Shown: one piece after another, positions 56,100-64,000 of the stretch
How the letters are laid out: every line of letters begins with the position of its first letter
Position numbering within the stretch: the stretch's first letter is position 1
Assembly: GCA_903632075.3 (NCBI GenBank)
Contig: CAHIKZ030000253.1
Coordinates: 808,001 to 872,000, forward strand
Origin: Acanthosepion pharaonis
Lineage: Eukaryota > Mollusca > Cephalopoda > Sepiida > Sepiidae
Direction: 5' to 3'
DNA length: 64,000 bases
Made by a program: the position numbers and the translations under genes
Notes under the pieces: model-generated
What the model was told of the DNA's origin: nothing
The model's input: the letters and a program-made list of their open reading frames with translations, nothing else
The model's database searches: none

Positions 56100-57060
56100 G
56101 TTACTCCGCGCATGCACAACTAAAATCCCCTTCTACGATTATAATGACAATATTTATACCCAAACTAACGGCGTTAATATATAAAATCCACATTGGCCCT
56201 ACTTTTGTAACTTGTAAATGTCTAATGTCGAAAACAAGGTATTTAAAATGTTAGTAAACCCAAAATATATGTCCGCTCTGTAGACGATATTTTTATTTCA
56301 GCGAAAATAAACAAGAAATTGATAATCTCAAAACTACATTTAAAAAAAAACTCTGTCCTTTACCTATAAACTAGTTAAAAATATATAAACTCCCATTTTT
56401 AGACGTTCTTGTAGAATCTAGAAATAACACATTAACCAATTCATTATAGAAAAATTCACAAGTAGAAACTCTTGTCACTCTAATTTTACGAGTGAATGTT
56501 CAATTAGATATAAAAGAGGTATTGTAAAAATGTCCTCACGGCCGCGCACGAGAATTTATCCTTTTGTCTGCTTTTCTTTAAAGAAGTCAATCTGCAAGAT
56601 TCAAATTACTGAGAACGAATATTATATATGAATGTACATCATCCCTTAAGGCAGTGTGTTTCTGATCAAACCAAATTCACGAATAATTATATTGGACATA
56701 CCACTACATGCCTATGAAGGAGACTCACGGTACATCTCGCTGACCTCAGCTCAATTAGGATCCGTTTAAATACACAGAGAAACCTACCAGATCCGCAGCA
56801 TACTCATATAAAATGCAACTATAATAGTCTCATTCACTTGTTTAAAAAAAAGTTTTAAAATAATAAAAGCATTAGTAAAAAAACTATGTTTGGAAAATAA
56901 GTAAAAAACATTCCCATCACTATAGATATACACATATAGAAACCTAGCTAAACTGTTAAAAAAATATCCTTGATAATGATTAACAGAATAGCCGAAAGCG
57001 CTCGGATATATAGTATATTCGGACACACTTTATACCCAGAAAAGAGAACGCAAACAAAAC
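56100..57060 (+). pseudogene. Penelope-like element RT and GIY-YIG, plus copy of the pair
   Basis: Plus strand: SVDDIFISAKINKEIDNLKT (about 56,275-56,335), where the RT catalytic YxDD has become SVDD. Then come RYKRGIVKNVLT-like sequence (56,507-56,545), NYIGHTTTC (about 56,687-56,715), RRLTVHL, SSIRIRLNTQRNLPD (56,755-56,800), and the tail with TCCTTGATAATGATTAACAG and ATAGCCGAAAGCGCTCGG. The RT-to-nuclease order is that of PLEs. Stops occur throughout. This is the longest PLE copy in the window, about 0.95 kb, still without most of the RT. Confidence 0.75.
56964..57009 (+). ncRNA. Variant hammerhead-like motif in PLE tail
   Basis: Arms ATATCC and GGATAT are perfectly complementary (6 bp). 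Inside are TTGATAA in place of CTGANGA, a longer helix II region ending in GCC, GAA, the palindrome AGCGCT and C before the second arm. The same variant core occurs at 11,162-11,201, so it was probably present in the parent element. Two core positions normally invariant (C3, G8) are changed. Confidence 0.42.
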
Positions 57061-57524
57061 TGAATAAAAATCAGTCATATTTAATATATACTAAAAAATA
57101 ATAATGTCGGTGTGACCAACATGTAAGCTGACAAAAGAATCGATAGCTTAGACAAGAAAAAAAGAATAAAAGCAAAAGTCGAAAACCTACCTACGCAGTA
57201 AATTAAAATACTTAACACCGAGACTATCTAGACAAAGCAAATAACGCTTCACAACGTCAAAACTCAACACGGGTTGCTCCTCAAATTTCGCGCTCTCACG
57301 ATCTTCAGGTAATTAAGAACACAAAAATATAATGTTACACTCGAAGGACAGTTTTGTAAAAAAAACACGTTATCTATTTTTATGATTGGAGAAAACTAAG
57401 TAGTTCGTTTAAATATTTGGTTAGATGGAAAAAAAATAGTTTTATTTTTGAAGCCCTGTGTTACACGTTAGAAATTATATTTGATGTACTCCATCTGTGC
57501 ATTTTTGTCACTATAGCATATCAA

Positions 57525-57527
<3 letters not shown>
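57061..57527. other. Non-coding, unclassified
   Basis: A CTGAAGATCGTGAGAGCG plus CGAAAT sequence on the minus strand (57,308-57,285) lacks complementary outer arms. Nothing else recognised. Confidence 0.35.

Positions 57528-57575
<48 letters not shown>
57528..57575. repeat. (TA)n microsatellite
   Basis: About 24 TA units, directly against the left end of the Tc1/mariner element. Confidence 0.96.
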
Positions 57576-57580
<5 letters not shown>

Positions 57581-59102
57581 CCAAATTATTATCGAGATAA
57601 TTTTTTTCTAATATTTCAAAAAGCGTTCAATCAATTCACACAATGTTGGCAACACTGATCTGCGCAATCACTGAAATTTTTGTACTGATCAAAACAAACT
57701 GGCGCCATATTTGTTATCAGCACGGTGATTTGACCGTGCCAAATTATTATAAAAGATGGGCCGTAAAAGCAGTTTAAGTGATGCTGAAAAGAAAACTATT
57801 GCCTCATAACTCTCAAAAGGTAAATCTACCCTAGAAATTTTTAAAATGATAGGGAAGTGTCATCAAAGAGTGAAAAATTCACCGCCAACCCTACACAAGT
57901 ACGCAAAAGGGCAGATAAAGGCAAGGCGTCGTCTCATGTCACGACTTAAACGAGAGGCCACGAAGAACCCTGGACTTACCAGTCAAGAGCTTTTCAGTCG
58001 CATTGGGGATCCTACTGTGTCTAAAAGTACTCGGTGTCGGTATCTGAGGGAAATAGCAACAACAGTCAAACCTGTATCAAAGCCTCCGTTGACGAGAAAT
58101 CACATTCAAAATCGATTGAAATGGGCCGAGGACAATATGAAGATTGACTTCACTAAAGTTTTGTTCACAGACGAAACCTCGAGCAACACTTGATGGGCCA
58201 GATAGATGGTGCAAAGGCTGGGTAATGAACGGATAGAATAGCCATCAGCGTTTGAGACGCCAACAAGGTGGTGAAGGCGTAATGATCTGGGGTGGTATTA
58301 TTGGAAACACATTAGTGGGCCCATGGAGAGTACCAGATGGCGTCAAAATGACTGCTGATGCATACATAGCATTTATGAAGGAGCAACTTGAACCATGGAT
58401 GAAAAGGCAAAGAGTTGCCTTCAGAAGGGCAATTGTTTTTATGCAAGATAATGCTCCCTCACACGCTGCTCACAAGACTACTGAATATTTGAAACAGTTA
58501 GGCTTCGATGGACCTCGAAAAATGAGGTGGCCAGCAAATTCTCCGGATTTGAACCCAATCGAAAACCTTTAGAGCATCATGAAGTGAAGACTGTACACCA
58601 ACGGACGACATTTCAGGAGCAACACTGAGTTGTGTGAGGCAATTTTGACATATCTCACGGCATTACAGCAGATGGCATCCTACAATTAACAAATTCTATG
58701 GATCGTCGACTTTTTCAATTAATTTCAAAAGAGGGAAAGCACATTCCCTATTAATTTGTTTAAAATTGTGCTTTTGTTTGTATCTGTTATTATTTGTTTG
58801 ATTATCTTATTTATTAGCTTCTTTTGATCATAAACATTCACGTGCAACATTAATAAACGTTTTGTTTGCTCAATTCTGGGAATTGTACTAAACCTTTCTA
58901 ATAATTTGGCACGCTCAAATCACTGTGCTGATAACAAATATGGCGCCAGTTTGTTTACATTGCGCAGATCAGTACGAAAATTTCAGTGATTACGCAGCTC
59001 AATGTTTCCAACATTGCGTGAAAACTTTGTGTGAATTGATTAGACGGTTTTTGAAATATTAGAAAAAAAGTTATCTCGATAATAATTTGGCACGCAGTGT
59101 AT
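57571..59102 (+). mobile_element. Tc1/mariner DD37E transposon with long inverted repeats
   Basis: Inverted terminal repeats of about 180-200 bp (57,571-57,752 and 58,900-59,102) enclose one transposase gene. Each repeat carries the motif GTGCCAAATTATTAT twice, at the outer and inner edge (57,578 and 57,736; complement at 59,079-59,093 and 58,899-58,912), the double-site layout known as IR/DR in Sleeping Beauty-like elements. The right end stops at TA (CACTGCGTGCC on the minus strand, then TA). The left tip is blurred by the TA tract. About 1.53 kb, the expected size of a full element. Confidence 0.92.
57756..58754 (+). pseudogene. Tc1/mariner DD37E transposase, inactivated
   Basis: Starts MGRKSSLSDAEKKTIAS at 57756, with a stop at codon 18 (57807). 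The frame then continues through the paired helix-turn-helix region (STLEIFKMIG; QELFSRIGDPTVSKSTRCR, about residues 75-93) to the first catalytic Asp in LFTDET (codon 58170). A frameshift near 58,190 moves to the frame with GGEGVMIWGGIIGN, the second Asp in FMQDNAPSH (58447) and the Glu of NPIE (58561). I count 37 residues between the last two, DD37E. A TGG-to-TAG change follows at 58570. The end, NSMDRRLFQLISKEGKHIPY, is in yet another frame, with the stop at 58752-58754. Confidence 0.93.
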
Positions 59103-59784
59103 AGTACGTATTAAAAACTATTAAATCAACGAAGGTAACTAATCACGAAACGTAGGCATAGAAATAAATTCAAAATTACATCAGAATACATGTCTATATA
59201 TGTGGGGGTGTATGTGTACGTGTAGTGGCATATATGTATGGACATATTATATATAAGTGTGTTGGACAGCATGATTTATTCCATTCGGTACTCCTGTATT
59301 AAACACAATCTATAAATCTATAATTCAACTAATTGACATTAATCTTAATGGACTTAATTTAAATCCCCCATCACTTATTAATATTATTAATAATATTGGA
59401 CACCTGTAGTAAAAACAAAAACTATTTACTGTGAATCCCAGAAAAAGACACTCTGAGGCTTTTTATAAGAAACACGACATAGTAGGAACTGATATTAAAC
59501 CACAAGCAACAAGTCCTGGCCACCACATTGTAGGAACGGATAACATGGCCATAAATAAACTCCAACCCCAGACCGCTTCCCTCGGGATAAGATACCTTAC
59601 GCCACCACCAACCACTAACACAAATCCACTCTCAGTAACAAGGCGTCTACGAGAGGAGGACTGACATTGAAAATAAATTTTAAAAATTTTTCCGAGACAG
59701 ACGCTTAGAGACTGATGATAGCCGTATACAGAACGGGTTAAAACAGACTACATCTATGTTGAGGTAATTTTTGGTTTTTGGTGT

Positions 59785-59789
<5 letters not shown>
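59103..59789. other. Unclassified; possible PLE tail
   Basis: A 77-codon Pro/Thr-rich frame at 59431-59664 has no recognised domain. CTGATGATAGCCGT...ACGG at 59,712-59,734 is weakly hammerhead-like without outer arms. A (TA)n tract follows at 59,790. Confidence 0.3.

Positions 59790-59840
<51 letters not shown>
59790..59840. repeat. (TA)n-(TG)n microsatellite
   Basis: TA 59790-59829, short TG to 59840. Confidence 0.95.
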
Positions 59841-59841
<1 letters not shown>

Positions 59842-60347
59842 AAAGAGAAAGGAAAAGAGAAAGAAATTATTACATTATTATGAAAAACTACTTTGAAAAC
59901 CTTTTTGGTGAAGTGTATTTTCTTCCTGATGAGGTTAGCAAAGGAAATAGAATTGAAATTATCAGTTTATAAATACATTTATAATTACTGTTTAGAAAAT
60001 CGTTTTCAAAATATTTGAATCGGATTCCGATGGGAAAATCTCGTTAATTTATCTTGGGTTTGTTTTGATTTTACTTTTTTTTTTTTATTTTTGTTAAAAT
60101 ATTTATTTGATTATTTTTATATTCATTCATGCATTCTTTGGTTGCCTGCATGAAATGTTTGTAATTTGCTTTCATATTATTGTTTCTTAAATAGGCTTTT
60201 CCTCTCGTTCTTGGTTGCAAAGGAATTCTTCCAATTTTCATTTAAATGATAATTTAATGCTTTAAAATTCTTTGAAACTTTCAAGATTCTACCCTCTGGA
60301 AATATCCCTTCATTTTTAAAGTTCTGTTATTATTTTCTTCTTTTTCA

Positions 60348-60350
<3 letters not shown>
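59841..60350. other. Non-coding, unclassified
   Basis: AT-rich, nothing recognised. Confidence 0.4.

Positions 60351-60402
<52 letters not shown>
60351..60402. repeat. (TCTG)n-(TATC)n microsatellite
   Basis: Three TCTG units then about ten TATC units. Confidence 0.96.
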
Positions 60403-62685
60403 CAGCACGAATGTCTCCAGCAATGTATCTATTTACAAAGATTAACTTTACCTAAAAGAGAGACGAGATGATGGACGAACCGATGAGAATTTGTTAAACA
60501 AATTGCCTGCAAACCATAAATGTTTGCCATGGTTCGATGTGAAACATTCACTTTCTTAGTTATGGTTCTTCTAATACGAATATATATAAGGTATGTACCA
60601 GAATGAATGGTCACATTTAATATTAACGGACATTGCCTATCTATTGCACAGATGTATTTCTTTTAAAGTAGTCATTTGGAAGCTCCCACACCTATCCAAG
60701 CATACCTTTCCACTTTGTTATGTGCTACTTTGTCACATCCTCCTCCTTAATCTCACCCACGATCTTTCAGTAGTGGTTTTAGCTTTGAGAAAAGCAAGCG
60801 ATCACAGCCATTCAAATATAGATTTTATAACTGAAGAGATCTTGGTGCTGCATTATTTTGACAAAGATCTCTACCCAGGACGCATTTAAAAACAATTAAT
60901 ATGGCTAGATCCTTCCTGGACAATCCTTGAAACCCCGAGATCTTACAAATCTCTCAGTACCAATCGCCGATTCACCTTTGATTGCAGTGCACCTGCATTT
61001 ACCATTTTCGAGTGCACTGCTTTTTGGAGATTTTCCAAGACGTGGATCGATTTCCACAGATTCCTGGGCGTTGGTACTAAAATGTGATGTTGGCATTGAA
61101 TTATCTTTGAAATCCTTCATGATTATTCGAATAATTTCTACAAAGGAATGTTCAAGTTTTAAGCAAAATTTCAAATATATTCACTGAGAATGTAATGCTC
61201 GCACAATATACATGTTCACACAATTTCGTCTGACTGCTGAGTGAATGACGCCACGGGAGAGTGTCTGTCAATTCATGCAAAGTAATGTATCCCCTATTGT
61301 TTGTTACTTAATTGCATCAAAAACGTACCACCTGTTGTTGAAATATTCAAACTGGCCTGCATAAATTCTGGTTCCGATAGCACGAAACACAACTCTCCTC
61401 TCCTAAAACAACCTCTTCCCGTTAACTAAGCTGATCGCACTTCATCTATTGGCCTTGTCATGACCAACATGTAGGTACAGCGAAATAACTGGACTGCAAA
61501 ATTTTTGTATTCCACTTCAATAACTTCAATAACTAAGCAACTCATTTTCTATCCTTTGCATCAGTATTTTTCCAACAGCTCAATGTACTTCAGTTCACTG
61601 TTCCTCTTGTAGGTTTACTCAATGCGATAATCCCTGGCTATGGTGATAATCCCTGGCTATGGTGAATTTCAACTAAAGGATCCTCTTTGAATTATCCATG
61701 GTCTTCACGCTATTGAAACTAGAGTTTCATATTATTTTTGTTGTTTTCTGTCGAGATTTGGTTCCAAGTATCTTGTTCTGATTGCATTTTTATGCAGGAA
61801 ATAGAATTTAACCGTGAAAACTAAAAAATCAATTAGTCGAAAAACTAATACATAATTTATCCATTTTAATGTTTCAGTCAGACGAAATGCACGAGACAGG
61901 GGTCAGGGGAGGGTGGAAGGTATTTGTTTTTAAGGCAAGAAGTTTTATAAAATTAAACCCGAATAATTTGAAGAGTTAGACGGGAGTGAAAATTGTGGAA
62001 ATATGGTAGCTAATTAAGTTAAACCTATATTATGGAAATTTGAATTTGTTTTTATGTCGACATTTTACTTCCCTCTAACTTTTCATATGTCGACATTATA
62101 ACTAATTCTAATTTTCTATATTTTATTTGCTTCCCCTCCTCTATAACCTCTTTACACTATATTAATTATAATCTATAAACTTTCCCTTACTTTGATATCT
62201 CCCTAAATCTCTTTCCATTAATCCCTTATACACTTTTTGTATATATTTTGAATTTACTTTTAGAGCCTTTTTTTATTCTTCTTTTAATTTTAAATTAATA
62301 TTTCATTCTTCGTATAAATAAATGCCATAAGGGTTTCATTTTATAATTCTAAAGGCCTTCAAAAAAACTTGCAAGTATGCCGGTAGCGTAAGTACCTCGT
62401 TTATACTGATATACGAATTAAAGCCATTGTATAGTAGGACATATTTTAATTGCGTAAACGTTATTTTCAATGGATACCCATATTTGAGTAGATGCTGTTT
62501 TTTTTTTTTTGTTAAACAGTATATTTTCAAATACCGGCCTGATATTCGAGAAATTTTAGAAAAATATGCCCTCTCCCGTCGGAGAAAAAAAATAAAAATA
62601 TTTACGGTTTAATAAATAAATAAGTAAAAACAGAGAATCTGCTGAAATGTGGGTATCTATTAATAATAACGTTTAAGCAATAAAA

Positions 62686-62689
<4 letters not shown>
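60403..62689. other. Unclassified; antiparallel open frames at 60.9-61.2 kb
   Basis: 60,905-61,187 is open on both strands (89 codons minus, 86 codons plus) and less AT-rich than its surroundings, which may mark a piece of an unrecognised repeat or gene. GATAATCCCTGGCTATGGT is tandemly duplicated at 61,628-61,664. Nothing else recognised. Confidence 0.35.

Positions 62690-62750
<61 letters not shown>
62690..62750. repeat. (TA)n microsatellite
   Basis: About 30 TA units, 32 bp from the hammerhead candidate. Confidence 0.96.
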
Positions 62751-62753
<3 letters not shown>

Positions 62754-62781
62754 AAATATAAGAACAAATAGGAAACTTATA

Positions 62782-62827
62782 TCAATCTAACATGTTTCAA
62801 TTTTATTAAAATTTCGTCAGAGATTGA
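62782..62827 (-). ncRNA. Minimal hammerhead ribozyme candidate, best formed
   Basis: Minus strand: TCAATCT and AGATTGA form a perfect 7-bp helix I. The core CTGACGA (62,820-62,814) is exact. Helix II is AATTTT/AAAATT (6 bp, perfect, AAT loop). Then GAA and the palindrome ACATGT, which gives a 3-bp helix III with no loop, followed by T, so the cleavage triplet would be GTT. A loopless helix III implies action as a dimer, as described for PLE-type hammerheads. No PLE protein remnant was recognised upstream (62,830-63,320). Confidence 0.65.
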
Positions 62828-63599
62828 GAGAAAACAGATAAAAAGACAGAAAAACACTGGTATTAGTGAAATCAAACTTATGTCCAGTATCATTTCAATG
62901 CAAAAAAAAAAGTCACACTAATTAAAAAAAAACAACATAATACTTTAAGGAGAAAATACATTGAAAACTTAATATCATTATTACCAACTATAAACACACG
63001 TCTAAAACATTACATTACATCGCCATCTTTCTTTGAAACCTTTCTTAAAGAATCTAACTTATATCTATCTAATGTAAAAAAATACATTCCTAAAGAGGGG
63101 AGACATAAAATTAGGACCCTGTGACACCCTGTTGCGAGGTTCGGCCGCACAAAGTGGAAGATATAAATCCCAACTAGACGAACACACACAATTACAAATA
63201 CACATTGTCATTCGTTGCCCACTTAAACATCCAAGAACCTTTAAAAACCTACATACACATAGAATTATCCATGGTTTTAATACCCGTTACATGGGTCTCA
63301 CCAATGAGAAGTGATCCAAACTTAATTGAAAAATACCAGTGTTTTCTTTTATTTCTGTTTTCTTTCAATGTCTGACGAACATTTAATAAAAGCTTTAATA
63401 AATTACCTCATATTTATTTTAATAGTATTAATATAGCTGGCCATTCATATTCAAGGATACCTGTCTACTAGGGCGGCTAGCCAATCCCTACTGCAGACAC
63501 TTGCTCAGGCGCATTTATGTTTATTCAACAACCACAGAGCCCACCTGTGGTTTATACTGTAACTATGCTAAGCAAACGTTATTTACAGTTTCTGAGAAA
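62828..63599. other. Non-coding, unclassified
   Basis: A less AT-rich stretch at 63,100-63,310 has no recognised protein in either strand. It may be an unrecognised retroelement part upstream of the hammerhead motif. Confidence 0.35.
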
Positions 63600-63853
63600 G
63601 AGCTATAACTTGTGACTTCGTGTTAACACAGCTAGCCACAGCACCCAAGAGTTCCGTCTACCCAATTTCACTCACAAAGTTTGGGGCAACTCGTTGTATG
63701 GTTTTCAGGCACTTTCCAAAGGCCCCGCACGCTGGGATCGACCCCTCCAGTCCGATAACATCAGGAAGTTTCCTTGACACATCGACCGTGGTGAGATTCG
63801 AACCCGGGTCTCCTTGTCAGAATGCGAACTTTCTTACCACTCGGACACATTCC
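63600..63853 (-). mobile_element. tRNA-derived SINE, Ser/Leu-like head
   Basis: On the minus strand 63,853-63,781 is a tRNA-like head: TGTCCGAGTGGTAAG (A box) and GGGTTCGAATCTC (B box), about 36 bases apart. The acceptor arms do not pair, so it is not a tRNA gene. The body continues to about 63,600 and includes GGAAACTTCCTGATGTTATC and GGTCGATCCCAGCG. Different family from the SINEs at 25.1 and 42.4 kb. Confidence 0.65.
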
Positions 63854-64000
63854 TATATTTTTTAGGATGTACAGCACATATGTCCATCCCAAAGTTTAAC
63901 AATCTGATCCCAATTTAAACAATATTCAGCCTTAATTATGGCACTTTGTGTACTCCATACATTTTGACTGACCTTTCAACGACATTATGAATATTCATGA

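Noticed and set aside
57285..57308. CTGAAGA...GAAAT hammerhead-like core on the minus strand
   Set aside because: Core bases match, but no complementary outer arms or helix III can be found.
59712..59744. CTGATGA with a CCGT/ACGG stem, plus strand
   Set aside because: GAAA is TAAAA and outer arms are absent, so too weak to call.
60905..61187. Overlapping 89- and 86-codon antiparallel frames as a host gene
   Set aside because: No recognised domain or clear splice sites; kept only as an unclassified region.
63781..63853. Functional tRNA gene (A and B boxes)
   Set aside because: Acceptor stem does not pair and the sequence continues as a SINE body.

Overview
The window is AT-rich, repeat-dominated DNA from an animal genome. 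It has no operons, no ribosome binding sites and no long intact reading frame. The mix of elements suggests a mollusc, most likely a cephalopod such as an octopus: many decayed Penelope-like elements (PLEs), Tc1/mariner transposons, LINEs with a restriction-like endonuclease domain, tRNA-derived SINEs and dozens of (TA)n microsatellites. The species is an inference. No complete host gene was found. The only candidate host coding sequence is a possible 176-bp internal exon at 15,956-16,131.

Layout. 1-720: 3' end of a Tx1/L1-like LINE. 3.4-4.5 kb: PLE remnant (-). 5,595-9,696: a near-complete but broken Ty3/gypsy element with matching 136-bp LTRs and a perfect 5-bp target-site duplication. 10.2-11.3 kb: two PLE 3' ends head to head. 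11.4-12.3 kb: a second kind of GIY-YIG retroelement. 12.25 and 39.75 kb: hairpin elements containing hammerhead-ribozyme-like sequences. 17-19 kb: LINE debris. 26.3 kb: LINE 3' end. 27.6-29.4 kb: a mariner remnant fused to a Tc1 remnant. 30.1-31.6 kb: another Tc1 and another LINE. 32.06-39.15 kb: a pseudogene of an uncharacterised multi-copy protein family, split by a 5.4-kb minisatellite. 40 kb: a mariner with a DD37D-type spacing. 42.9-43.8 kb: a second minisatellite. 45-46.8 kb: PLE remnants. 49-50.2 kb: two tandem LINE 3' ends. 52, 55.6-57 kb: more PLEs. 57.57-59.10 kb: a complete but inactivated DD37E Tc1/mariner element with long double-motif inverted repeats. 63.6 kb: a SINE.

Two observations stand out. 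First, the 49-bp unit of the large minisatellite appears to be an amplified piece of the coding sequence it interrupts: both ends of the array read into the same protein block. Second, several (TA)n tracts lie beside short sequences that fold by eye as minimal hammerhead ribozymes (exact CTGANGA...GAAA core, complementary helix I arms, tiny palindromic helix III). The best are at 48,603-48,649 and 62,782-62,827. PLEs are known to carry hammerhead motifs in their terminal repeats, so these are probably PLE ends, some now separated from any coding remnant.

Nearly all coding remnants carry stops, frameshifts or lost catalytic residues. The genes do not work together; the region is layered mobile-element debris.
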